Part shown: positions 11,933 to 21,678 of the stretch, piece after piece
How the letters are laid out: each line of letters opens with the position of its first letter
How positions within the stretch are numbered: position 1 is the stretch's first letter
From: Salvia splendens
Taxonomy: Eukaryota; Streptophyta; Magnoliopsida; Lamiales; Lamiaceae
Assembly (NCBI RefSeq): GCF_004379255.2
Contig: NC_056039.1
Coordinates: forward strand, 7,800,501-7,864,500
DNA: 64,000 bases
Direction of reading: 5' to 3'
Notes under the pieces: generated by a model
What the model saw: the letters and a program-made list of their open reading frames with translations, nothing else
Databases searched by the model: none
Told to the model about the DNA's origin: nothing
Program-made: the position numbers and the translations under genes

Positions 11933-14089
11933 GTGATAAAGCGAATTTTTGATCCATTTTTTTCCACCCAAAAAATGCATACCAGATCGCAGAGTACCCG
12001 TATTCCTGCCCGTGAGAACCAGGAGGAAGCCAATCCATCCCATAGGTCTGGAAAACAGCCTAGGGATAAATCCACCACCAGTTCTCATGGCGAAGGAACA
12101 GGCCGCTCCAAAAATCGTCCCACTGAGTCTTCCCAGCAGCCTGATTTGAATGAGGCTGTCAAGCTGTTCTTGGCTGAGAAGCAGGATGAGTTCTTAGCCT
12201 TCCTGCAAAAGAGCCAAGAGCCGAAGACGAAAGCGGAGGATTCTCCTTCCTCATCCAGACATGAAAGTCACTACCGCAGTAGTGCCGTGTCTTCCAGGAA
12301 GAAGAATCCTCAACCCCGACATATTCCTGCTCTTCCTCGGTACCGGAATCACAGGAGAACTCAATCTCCTCCATACCGACGAGATATCGGATTCGCCGTG
12401 TACGGAGCACTGAAGACTCCGTTCTCGGACGACATCACCCGAACTCCCCTACCACAGAACTACCGAACTCCGTCGATGACTTACGACGGGCTCGTGGACC
12501 CTCACGATTTCTTGGGGCGCTATCAGTATAACATGGCGAACCAGGGTCTCAACGAGGTCCACATGTGCAAGCTGTTTCCCGAGCTGCTCATCGGGAACGC
12601 GAGAAGGTGGTTCGATAGCCTCCCCCAGGGCAGCATCAGATCTTACCGAGATCTAATGGATGCCTTCCACAGGAGGTTCTTTCAGAAAGCGGAAGCCCGA
12701 ATCACTTCGGCTCAGCTGCTTTCCATTCGTCAAGGTCGCGACGAAAAAATCAGCGACTTTATGACAAGATTCCACAAGGAATGCCTGCAAGTAGACGATC
12801 TCAACGATCTGCTTGTCATCTCGGCATTCCAAAATGGAATCCTGCCCGGAGCTCTCTACAGGAAGCTCGTTGAGTGCGGTCCGCAGACAGCTCAGGAAAT
12901 GTGGGACATTGCGGACCAGTACTCCCGGGCCGATGAGGCAGACCGTCGCAAACGGTCGTTAGACAGCTCATCGTCCCGAGGAGACAGGAGGAAGCCCGAT
13001 CATAGCGATCAGGGACATCCTCGCCGAACTCCTTTTGGCGATCAGGGACATCCTCGCCGAACTCCTTTTGAAAGGATTCAAAGGACTCCGGTGCAAGACA
13101 GATTGGGACCCCGTCTCAATCCCGAGAAGCCGCTCGCTCAGTTCGTACCGCTGAACAAGCCGAGAGCGGAAATTTTCGAACTACACTCTGACCTGTTCGA
13201 AAAGCCAAAGCGGATGACGAAATCTGCCGCGCGCCGACCCCAGGATAACTACTGCTCCTACCATCAAGACCACGGTCACGATACCGAGGAGTGCAGAAAC
13301 TTGGCTGCAGGTATCGATGTTCTTGTGAGGGCAGGGACATTGAAAAAATACCAAAGCAAGCAGTCAAAGAAGAATAAGAAGCAGAGAGGTGCGAACTGCG
13401 CTCCTCAGGATCCGAAAAGGCAGCCGGATCCCGAAGACGATGACGAGCCGCAATATGATGGAGTAATCCTGACTATTGACGCTCTCCCTGCCGGGAAGAC
13501 CAAGTCGTCCCTGAAGTCAGAGCGCAGAGGCTCCAATCGAGAAGAGCCAACGCATAAAAGGCTGAAGCAGGACGAAGTGATTACGTTCTCGGATGCTGAT
13601 CCCGTCCCGGCCATCTCTCCTCACCAAGACGCCATTGTCATCCAAGCCGGAGTGGCAAACAAACTGATCCACAGGGTGTTTGTGGATACAGGAGCGTCAG
13701 TCAGCATTCTTTTTAAAGAGTGCTTCGACAAACTAGAAGTGGACCCAGCTCGGCTCAGCCCGGCTCCGCTTCCCCTGAAGAGCTTCGCCCAGGAGGACAC
13801 CCGCCCTGAAGGTATTATCAGCCTTCCGATCACGGTGGGGAAAGCGCCTACTAGCTCCAGTACGATGATTGAGTTTTTCGTGGTGAAAGCTCGGTCCCCG
13901 TACAACGTCATCCTGGGAAGAGACTGGCTCAACACAGTTCGGGCCATTTGCTCCACTTATCACCTCACCATCAAGATCCCTACTAAAGGAGGGATAGCGG
14001 TCATCCGAGGTGACCAAAAGAGAGCAAAGGAGTGTCTGCAAATTGCGCTTAGAAGTGCCGAGCAGTCAGATCGGCACCACCAAGCATAG
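11933..14089 (+). CDS. Gag-protease polyprotein of the Tat element
   Basis: 718 codons, ending in TAG. The first in-frame ATG is 11933; a second ATG at 11975 (MHTRSQSTR) is an equally plausible start. The N-terminal ~150 residues are basic and Ser-rich. The retrotransposon gag (capsid) domain follows at about residues 195-325 (HDFLGRYQYN, LPQGSIRSYRDLMDAF, RQGRDEKISDFM). A zinc-knuckle-like CSYHQDHGHDTEEC motif sits near residue 440. An aspartic protease of retropepsin type lies at the end, with active-site DTGAS near residue 585 and the conserved ILGRDWL near 660. Gag forms the particle and the protease cleaves the polyprotein. The next reading frame is in the same phase, separated only by the TAG and nine codons (see 14087). 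Confidence 0.92.
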   Translation: MIKRIFDPFFSTQKMHTRSQSTRIPARENQEEANPSHRSGKQPRDKSTTSSHGEGTGRSKNRPTESSQQPDLNEAVKLFLAEKQDEFLAFLQKSQEPKTKAEDSPSSSRHESHYRSSAVSSRKKNPQPRHIPALPRYRNHRRTQSPPYRRDIGFAVYGALKTPFSDDITRTPLPQNYRTPSMTYDGLVDPHDFLGRYQYNMANQGLNEVHMCKLFPELLIGNARRWFDSLPQGSIRSYRDLMDAFHRRFFQKAEARITSAQLLSIRQGRDEKISDFMTRFHKECLQVDDLNDLLVISAFQNGILPGALYRKLVECGPQTAQEMWDIADQYSRADEADRRKRSLDSSSSRGDRRKPDHSDQGHPRRTPFGDQGHPRRTPFERIQRTPVQDRLGPRLNPEKPLAQFVPLNKPRAEIFELHSDLFEKPKRMTKSAARRPQDNYCSYHQDHGHDTEECRNLAAGIDVLVRAGTLKKYQSKQSKKNKKQRGANCAPQDPKRQPDPEDDDEPQYDGVILTIDALPAGKTKSSLKSERRGSNREEPTHKRLKQDEVITFSDADPVPAISPHQDAIVIQAGVANKLIHRVFVDTGASVSILFKECFDKLEVDPARLSPAPLPLKSFAQEDTRPEGIISLPITVGKAPTSSSTMIEFFVVKARSPYNVILGRDWLNTVRAICSTYHLTIKIPTKGGIAVIRGDQKRAKECLQIALRSAEQSDRHHQA

Positions 14090-14095
14090 CAATCA
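14087..14095 (+). promoter_or_regulatory. Putative leaky stop codon (TAG CAA TCA) between gag-protease and pol
   Basis: The TAG ending gag-protease is followed at once by CAATCA, which fits the CARYYA context known for stop readthrough in tobamoviruses (UAG CAA UUA type). The frame downstream stays open in the same phase through to 17380, so readthrough would give one gag-protease-RT-RNase H-integrase polyprotein. The motif and the phase are seen; the readthrough itself is inference. Confidence 0.7.
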
Positions 14096-14116
14096 CAGCA
14101 GCCGGAGTCAGAGGCA

Positions 14117-17100
14117 ATGACCGAAGTCATACCGGAGCCGAATTCGATGACAGTTCAGCTGTACGAAGACGATCCATCCAGAACGGTTAAGATCGGCTTC
14201 GCGGGAACGCCTCTACTTCGGGAAAAAACCATCCAGCTCCTCAAGGAGTACAAAGACGTCTTTGCATGGTCTCCGTTGGACATGACCGGAGTGCCCCCCG
14301 AGGTAATCACTCATCGTTTAAATATTGATCCTTCGGTCCGGCCGATAAAACAGAAGCAAAGGCTCTTTGCGGCAGAACGAAGTCAAGTCATCCATGACGA
14401 AGTCCGTCAATTATTGAAGGCGGATGTGTTATTCGAAGTGAAGTATCCTTCGTGGGTGGCCAATCCTGTCATGATCAAGAAAAAGGAAGGAGGATGGCGG
14501 ATGTGCATAGATTTCACCGATCTAAATAAGCACTGTCCCAAAGATTGCTATCCCCTTCCGAACATAGATAAAAAAGTAGAAGCTCTGATAGGCTTTGAAA
14601 TTTTTTGTTTTCTTGATCTATACAAAGGATACCATCAGGTTTTAATGGATGAGATTGACGCTTCAAAAACGGCCTTCATTACTGATTTCGGCATTTTCGC
14701 TTATAAAAAGATGCCATTCGGTTTAAAGAATGCCGGAGCCACTTATCAAAGGATGGTAGACAAGCTTTTTCGGCACCTGATTGGAAAGGAGGTCGAAGTA
14801 TATGTTGACGATATAGTCGTCAAAAGCAAAAGTACTTCGGAGTACGAGCACAACCTCAAGTCCACTCTCAACGTGCTCAAGAAAGCCAACCTCAAACTTA
14901 ATCCCCAAAAGTGTACCTTTTTGGTAGATTCGGGAAAGTTTCTGGGTTGTTGGGTTTCAAAGGACGGACTCAAGGCAAACCCCTCAAAAGTTCAAGTCGT
15001 TCAGAACATGGCAATGCCGAAGTCCATACATGACGTGCAAAGGCTAACCGGATGTCTAGCCGCACTGAATCGATTCTTTTCCCAAGCAGCCGAAAAGCAA
15101 CTGCCGTTCTTCAAGGTGTTGAAAAAGGCACCAAAGTTCGAGTGGGGAGCCGAGCAGAAAAGGGCCTTTGACGAGCTCAAAAGTTATCTAGCCGAGCTTC
15201 CTATTCTCTCTGCTCCAACCGAAGCCGAAGTAATATTCTTATACTTAGCGGCATCGGATCAAACCATCAGCGCGGTGCTTGTACGAGAAGAAGGCCTAAA
15301 GCAGCTTCCCATCTATTTTACAAGCCGAGCATTAAGAGGTCCAGAAACCAGGTATCAACCTCTGGAAAAGATTGCTCTAGCATTAGTAAATGCAGCAAGG
15401 AGACTGCGGCCATACTTCTATGCTCACAAGGTATGCGTCTTAACTGATCTGCCACTTCGGCAAGTGTTGACCAAACCAGAAGCATCAGGCAGAATCGCCA
15501 AGTGGGCTATAGAGTTGGGAGAGCACACAATTGAATATCTACCTCGGAAAGCCATCAAGGGACAAGCCTTGGCGGATTTTCTTGCAGAAGCGAAGTTCGA
15601 TCAAGCAATTCCCGTTATTGCCGAACAGAAGAATTCTGCCAATGCCGAACTAGCACAGCCCTTGGAATCCGAAGTAGAGCCGCCGGACTGCTGGAGCGGA
15701 TTCGTAGATGGAGCTTCAAACAAGATGGGAAGTGGAGCTGGTATTTTACTTGTCGCTCCCGACGGACACGAGGTAACCTACTCACTTCGTTTCCTATTCC
15801 CCACTACTAATAATGAAGCCGAGTACGAAGCCCTCCTGGCCGGACTCCAGTTAGCGCAAAGTCTGCTCGTCAAATCTCTCAAAGTCCATTGTGATTCACA
15901 AGTCATAGTAAATCACATGTTGGGTACAAGTGAAGCTCGTGACGAGAGAATGAAGAAGTATTTGGACAAAGCGCAAAGCATCAGCCGAAGTTTCTCCTAT
16001 TTTCGGATAATCCGCATTCCCAGAGCGGAAAATAGCCGAGCAGATGCCTTAAGTAAATTGGCCTCAGATCCGAGCTCAAAGGCGGAAGAATTAATGCATC
16101 GAAGCATTGATGAAGCCGAGGTACATTCAGTATCCAGCTCGCCGAACTGGATGACGCCGATCTTGCAGTATCTGGATCAAGGACAATTGCCCGAGGATAA
16201 GAGAGAAGCTCGGAAGATCACGTGCCGAGCTCTTCGGTACGAACTTCATGAAGGAGTCCTCTTTAGAAAGTCTTACCTCCAGCCGTTATTGCGGTGCGTA
16301 GGACCAGAAGAGACGGACTACATCCTCAGAGAAGTTCATGAAGGATCGTGCGGTAGCCACATCGGAGCCAGAGCTTTAGCTAAAAAAGTTCTGAGATGGG
16401 GATATTATTGGCCAACCATGGTACAAGAGGCAGTGCAGCTCGTCAAGAAGTGTACGAAGTGCCAAATTCATGCAAATGTCCCAAGGATGCCGCAGACCGA
16501 TCTATACACTATGCAAAGCCCTTGGCCTTTCATGCAATGGGGCATAGACATAGTGGGACCACTTCCTCAAGCTCCTCGGCAAATGAAATTCCTTATCGTT
16601 GCCGTGGACTACTTCACGAAGTGGGTGGAGGCTGAACCATTAGCTACAATAACGAGCTCAAAGGCATTGGACTTCGTCTGGAAGAACATAGTGTGCCGAT
16701 TTGGCATACCCCACATCCTCATCTCGGATAATGGGACTCAGTTCACCGACAAGACGTTCAAGAATTGGTGCCAAGAGCTGGACATTCAACAGCGGTTCAC
16801 TTCGGTCTCCCATCCCCAAGCAAACGGACAAACGGAAGTAACGAACCGGATTCTGGTGAAAGGGTTAAAAGCTCGGTTAGAACAAGCCAAAGGACAATGG
16901 GTAGAAAATCTCCCTCAAGTCCTATGGTCCTACCGAACTACACCCAAAACCTCCAACGGTGAAACTCCGTATAGTCTGGTGTACGGCACTGAAGCCGTAA
17001 TTCCAGTGGAGATCGGCGTACCCAGTCCCCGAACTCTAAATTTCTCCTCAGAAATGAATGACGACGGACTGAGAGCAGAACTAGATCTCGCCGAAGAAAG

Positions 17101-17380
17101 AAGAGAATTGGCGTGCATAAAAGCAGCCAAGTATAAGGAGCAAGTAGCCCGGTATTATAACCAAAGGGTAAAAAAGCTTCAATTTCAAGTGGGAGATCTC
17201 GTCTTGAGAAACAACGAAGTAAGCCGAGCAGAAAAGCTGGGCAAACTCGAACCCACATGGGAGGGTCCATATCGGGTGTCAGAAGTCCTCGGCAAAGGGT
17301 CTTATAAATTGACTCACATGTCAGGAGAACAAGTACCCCGAACATGGCACGTCTCCAACCTCAAGAAGTTCCACTTGTAA
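14117..17380 (+). CDS. Pol polyprotein of the Tat element: RT, RNase H, second RNase H, integrase
   Basis: 1087 codons from ATG 14117, in the same phase as gag-protease. Reverse transcriptase covers about residues 85-330 with YVDD at 229-232. The Ty3-type RNase H follows (LYLAASDQTISAVL ... ALALVNAARRLRPY). Next, from about residue 525, comes a second, archaeal-type RNase H (FVDGASNKMGSGAG, NNEAEYEALLAGL, HCDSQVIVNHM, RADALSK) with its D-E-D-D residues. Integrase has the HHCC zinc finger near 740-790 (HEGSCGSHIG ... CTKCQ), then catalytic D (WGIDIVGP, about 810), D (SDNGTQF, about 870) and E (NGQTEVTNR, about 905), and a C-terminal basic domain. No chromodomain is visible, in line with Tat elements. 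No frameshift or internal stop was seen. If expressed by readthrough, the ATG is just an internal Met. Confidence 0.93.
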   Translation: MTEVIPEPNSMTVQLYEDDPSRTVKIGFAGTPLLREKTIQLLKEYKDVFAWSPLDMTGVPPEVITHRLNIDPSVRPIKQKQRLFAAERSQVIHDEVRQLLKADVLFEVKYPSWVANPVMIKKKEGGWRMCIDFTDLNKHCPKDCYPLPNIDKKVEALIGFEIFCFLDLYKGYHQVLMDEIDASKTAFITDFGIFAYKKMPFGLKNAGATYQRMVDKLFRHLIGKEVEVYVDDIVVKSKSTSEYEHNLKSTLNVLKKANLKLNPQKCTFLVDSGKFLGCWVSKDGLKANPSKVQVVQNMAMPKSIHDVQRLTGCLAALNRFFSQAAEKQLPFFKVLKKAPKFEWGAEQKRAFDELKSYLAELPILSAPTEAEVIFLYLAASDQTISAVLVREEGLKQLPIYFTSRALRGPETRYQPLEKIALALVNAARRLRPYFYAHKVCVLTDLPLRQVLTKPEASGRIAKWAIELGEHTIEYLPRKAIKGQALADFLAEAKFDQAIPVIAEQKNSANAELAQPLESEVEPPDCWSGFVDGASNKMGSGAGILLVAPDGHEVTYSLRFLFPTTNNEAEYEALLAGLQLAQSLLVKSLKVHCDSQVIVNHMLGTSEARDERMKKYLDKAQSISRSFSYFRIIRIPRAENSRADALSKLASDPSSKAEELMHRSIDEAEVHSVSSSPNWMTPILQYLDQGQLPEDKREARKITCRALRYELHEGVLFRKSYLQPLLRCVGPEETDYILREVHEGSCGSHIGARALAKKVLRWGYYWPTMVQEAVQLVKKCTKCQIHANVPRMPQTDLYTMQSPWPFMQWGIDIVGPLPQAPRQMKFLIVAVDYFTKWVEAEPLATITSSKALDFVWKNIVCRFGIPHILISDNGTQFTDKTFKNWCQELDIQQRFTSVSHPQANGQTEVTNRILVKGLKARLEQAKGQWVENLPQVLWSYRTTPKTSNGETPYSLVYGTEAVIPVEIGVPSPRTLNFSSEMNDDGLRAELDLAEERRELACIKAAKYKEQVARYYNQRVKKLQFQVGDLVLRNNEVSRAEKLGKLEPTWEGPYRVSEVLGKGSYKLTHMSGEQVPRTWHVSNLKKFHL

Positions 17381-17633
17381 GAGACAAAAGTCCGGTCAGT
17401 CCGTCTCGTGTCTAGTTCGGTCATAGGGGTATGTGTTTTTATTTGTTTGTTTTTTACTTGTACCTTTTACTTGTCGTTTTTTAAAAAAAAAGGGTTTAAA
17501 GTTTTTTTCCTTCGTCCTTTTCATTTTTTCTCTATGTGTTTTGTCTCTATGTGCTTGTCGTCTCTTACAAATGGTACCAAGGTATATCGTTCTTTAAAGA
17601 CTGATCTCCTTTTTAGATCGATTATTAAAGACT

Positions 17634-18020
17634 ATTGTGAGTCCAAGCTTCTACGGAGGATATAGGACCACAATTCAGCTTAACAAGCAGTCCGTCTGAA
17701 ACGAACTGCAATAAGCCAACGATTGTGAGTCCAAGCTTCCAAAGAGGATACAAGACCGCGATTCAGCTTAACAAGCACTTCGTCTGAAACGAACTGCAAT
17801 AAGGGAAAGTCCGATCCACGCGATAAACCTCGCCGAATTAGGACGACCAAGTTCGGTCAAAGAAGTTTACCTCATAAGACCGGGGACGACCATGTCTAGT
17901 CAAAGAGGTTTACTGCATAAGACCACTTCGGTTAACAGGGAAAGTCCGATCCACGCGATAAAACTCGCCGAATTAGGACAAGGGAAAGTTCGATCCCGGC
18001 GACAAAAATCGCCAAATTAG
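17634..18020 (+). repeat. Degenerate tandem repeats after pol in the Tat element
   Basis: Two copies of an ~88-bp unit (attgtgagtccaagcttc ... cgaactgcaataag) at about 17634-17712 and 17722-17802 are followed by several copies of gggaaagtccgatccacgcg and of the phrase gtcaaagaagtttacctcat. Non-coding, lying between integrase and the 39-bp array. Confidence 0.75.
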
Positions 18021-18030
18021 AACACAAACC

Positions 18031-18345
18031 AAGTCCGGTCAAAGATGTTTATTTCATCAGACCAAAGACGAGTCCGGTCAAAGATGTTTATTTCATCAGA
18101 TCAAAGACGAGTCCGGTCAAAGATGTTTATTTCATCAGACCAAAGACGAGTCCGGTCAAAGATGTTTATTTCATCAGACCAAAGACGAGTCCGGTCAAAG
18201 ATGTTTATTTCATCAGACCAAAGACGAGTCCGGTCAAAGATGTTTATTTCATCAGACCAAGGACCAAGTCCGGTCAAAGAAGTTTACTTCATAAGACCAA
18301 GGCCCAAGTCCGGTCAAAGAAGTTTACTTCATAAGACCGAGGACG
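18031..18345 (+). repeat. 39-bp tandem array in the Tat 3' region
   Basis: Five to six close copies of a 39-bp unit (gtccggtcaaagatgttt + atttcatcagaccaaagacga), then two more diverged copies (gtttacttcataagaccaagg). Because 39 is a multiple of three, the array reads as a repeated 13-residue peptide MFISSDQRRVRSK in one frame; I regard that as a side effect rather than a gene. Tat elements are known for such 3' arrays and can seed satellites. Confidence 0.88.
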
Positions 18346-18479
18346 AGTACGATGAAATTTTTTCGCTAAGCTGTAAATACAGTGTTAGAAGCGAAAACAA
18401 AATTTCATTTTTCAAATCTTGTTCGGCATACAACTTAGCTACCCTACAAAATGGCGTTACGCTATTACAAAGGACTATT

Positions 18480-21326
18480 CTACTGTCCAGGGTTGCTGAA
18501 GTTAAGCCACCTATCTGCAAAATCCTCTGGAAGCCGAGTTCGGTTGTTCCGAGCAGATGAAGAATAAGCAGGTCGACGAGATGCTATCCTCGACCCAACG
18601 CCTCTTCCCCGAGCCCGAGAAGTCCTAACACCTCGGCGATGAAGAGTCTCTGCAATAAGCATCTGCTGATCTTGCTCGCTCATAGTCACAACTCCTCGGC
18701 GAATTTCAGTCCGTCCCTGTCTTGACGATTCCGGTTGCTCCTGAGCCCGTTCTCGTCTTGACGTTTCCGGCTGTTCCGGAGTTCGTTGTTGGCTGGGAGT
18801 AGGATTTTGAACAGGGGAACCAGAGGTTTGATCTGGAGTGCGAGCATCTGTTGGCGCGATATGCCGAAGGAATCTTTCTATGGAGGGGCGCCGAGAAAGA
18901 ACAATGTTGTACCGAGAAGCCCAACGCCGCAGTGATGTCACAACTTGTTGGCAAGCCGGACTCTCCAGCACATTGTTCATATGGAGTACATGATATTCCT
19001 CCCACAGTTCGTCAACTCGACTCTGAACATCTGATATGGTCATTCCCCCGCGCACACGGATGTAATCCTCATACGCAGTCCTCTCAGCAATGGCCGTATT
19101 CAGCTCGGCCTCCAGATCTTTCTTATCGGACTCTAAGTCCTTGATATCGGCCTCCAGCTTCACTAAACGAGCCAGAAGCTCGTCATTCTTCGTCTGATCG
19201 GCTATAGCTCTTCTCTCAGCTTCGTCCAAAGCCGAAGAGTACAGCCGTTTCCAGTGAAGTATCTCCATCTCCTTGGGTACAAAGCAGCTATATTAGTTCG
19301 GCAGCTGTACCGAGCAGATAGTAAAATACAACAGGAATAAAGGCAAGTACGAAAAGCTATACGAAGACAAGTGTAGAGAATTTTTCATTCACAAGGAAAA
19401 TTTTTTACACTAGGGCTTCAAGGCCATTTTACAAGGAAGAAACTAGACTAAGAGAAGGGAGACGAAATCATACTCCGCCAGCTTCGTCTCCGGCTCCTCG
19501 GTCTGGTACAGCTTCTTTCTCCTGGGCTACCTCAGCCTCAGCCTCGCCTCCTGCCGGCCTCGCCTCCGCCTCCTGATCGGCTTCCTTCTCCGGATGCCCG
19601 GCCTGATCGACTTCGGCCTCCCGCTCCAGCGGCTCGGCCTCACCCTCTCCGTTGTAAGTCGAAGCGGGTGAAACGGGTCCCACGGAGGCAAAGATAGCCT
19701 CCAGGTTCTCGTCCCGATCAGCTCGACAACTCCGGACTTGGTCTGCAGAAAGCAGGACCGAAGATGAAGCGAGCTCCTCAAGGAGCGGCAGATTCTGAAG
19801 CCGAGCCGCTATCTCTCGGCTGTACAGAGGCAGCACGACATCGGCCCCCTGCTCGCCCTTATCGGCAATTAGCCTTACCAGACTACCGACAAAGGCCGAG
19901 AACTGGCTGCTCAAAAAGAGTTTCTCCGTGTAAACACGGAGAGCCTCCCCTTGGGCAACCACGGCAGCAGCATCCCTCCGTTTCGTCTGCTCCCGCTGGA
20001 TGACGAGCTGGTTTTTGGCAAACTGAGCTTCATCCTGGGCCGAAATCCTAGCAGCTCTGGCCTTCTCAAAGTTAGCCTCAGCCTGTTCGGCCCGATGACA
20101 AGCAGCCGCCAACTTCCTCTGCATCTCAGCATAGTCATTGGACGCTTTGGAGAGTTCGACGACGACGAGCTTGGAGAGCATATCGTTCCTCTGAAAATGA
20201 ATAAAGAAAAAAGTCAACAAAGGGACCACAAAAAATACAGGAAAAAAGCAAGACCAGAAAATCAAGAAGAGAATTCACCTCGGCGAAGTCCGTGGGCCAT
20301 AAAAACGGCTCACAGATATGTTCCGAAGGAGGCGCCAAGACCACGTCTTTCTCTGGCGCTCTCGGGGGCTTCTGGGCCTTCCCCCTCCCCTTTGCCGAAG
20401 TTGACTCCGGCTTCTTCGGATCCGAAGAGGTTTTTTGCCTTTTCGGAGTCCTCTCGGCATCAGACGCCGAGCTGGTGGTTTTCGGCCTCTCCGGCTCCTT
20501 GGACTCCGAAGATTTTCGGGTAGCCTTGTTCAGCATGTACACTGCCAAAAAGCAAGAAAGCAAGGTTAGTTTTCTTCGTTAAAGCAGTAGAACATAAAGG
20601 TAAAGAGAAATCCTCACCCTCGGCCTCTTCGTCCGAAGACGAGATGTCGAACACGACGTCGCCCTTGACGAGCTCAGACTCCGTGTATTGTTTCCTAACT
20701 ATGGGAATCTTGTTGAGCTCGCCATCGAGCTCGGCCAATGGTTCTAACCGAGGATGAGGAATCACGGACTTCGGCCCTCTCCAGGGGAAGCCCGGAGCCG
20801 CTGTCCTATTATAAAAAAAGAAGCGGTTTTGCCATTTCGGCCACTTGGTTTTGCAGAATGCCCTAAAAGGCTGTAAGGGGATCAAGTAAAACCAAGATCC
20901 CTTCCTTTTAAATTGGAAAAAATTAAGGATCGCCCGCAGAGACAGATCCTTATCTAACCTACGGAGTTCGGCAGCAAAAGCCGACAAGTGCCTCCAAGAA
21001 TTCGGAGTCACCTGACCTAAAGGGAGTTGAAAAAAATCAAGAAGCTCTACAAAAGGTGGGGGAAGAGGGAAACGAAGCCCGCATTCTAAGCAGGCTTCGT
21101 AAACGGTGGCATAACCCTCCGGCGGGTCGTTAGCCCTATGATCATCGTCGGGAACCACCGCCTTCCCCCCAGGAAAAGAGTATTTTTCGTAAAGGGATAT
21201 CACAGTATCCTTACTCAAGATACTGTGAAAATACTCTACGGTCTTCTCCCCGGATTCTTTCCGGCTAGAAGACCCCTTACCCCCTTTTCTACCGCTACCA
21301 GACTCAGACGAAGAAGAAGCAGACAT
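18480..21326 (-). CDS. Antisense spliced gene of the Tat element (PF04195-type 'putative gypsy-type transposon' protein)
   Basis: Four exons on the minus strand, in transcript order 21326-20618, 20541-20279, 20190-19474, 19271-18480. All three introns are GT-AG (donors gtgagg, gtgaat, gtatga; acceptors ttggcag, tttcag, cccaag) and the frame is kept; the sum is 2481 nt, 826 residues. The start is MSASSSSESGSG. Exon 1 holds a domain like the plant gypsy-element family PF04195 (CGLRFPLPPPFVELLDFF, NSWRHLSAF, FKRKGSWFYL). Exon 2 is Ser/Lys/Pro-rich and basic. Exons 3 and 4 look like coiled coils (EMQRKLAAACHRAEQAEANF; LVKLEADIKDLESDKKDLEAE), ending in an Arg-rich tail. Function unknown. It faces pol, starting ~350 bp inside the 3' LTR. 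Antisense frames are known in Tat elements. The splicing is inferred from sequence alone. Confidence 0.72.
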
Positions 21327-21666
21327 GGTTCTTACTCTTTGAAAGTTTGAAGAAATCCTGAGGAAATTTTTGAAAGCGGAAGGAAATTTTTCACGCAAAA
21401 GATAGAGAGTGCAGAAGAAGCCAATAGCAAAGGTGTTCAAATGATGAAGAAAGGCGGTATTTATCAGATTTGGAAAAGATTTCAAATCATCGCACCGTTT
21501 CATATTCCACCTTTTCAGGATTCGACGGCCGGATTTTACTGTCGCATTTAATGCCGCATTTAATGCAGTCACGCGCAGGGCACGTCCCCTGACTTCAGCC
21601 TCCCCCGTACCCTTTTCCAGAATGCCGAAGTGACTCGCTTCGCCGAAGTGATTCACTTCGCTTTTC

Positions 21667-21678
21667 GGGGGGGGGTAG
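21667..21678 (+). other. Polypurine tract of the Tat element
   Basis: ggggggggg followed by tag sits directly before the TG of the 3' LTR, where plus-strand priming is expected. Confidence 0.7.

Noticed and set aside
18045..18560. 171-codon open frame made largely of MFISSDQRRVRSK repeats
   Set aside because: It exists because the 39-bp repeat unit is a multiple of three. It has no domain, overlaps the end of the better supported antisense gene and has no plausible start context.
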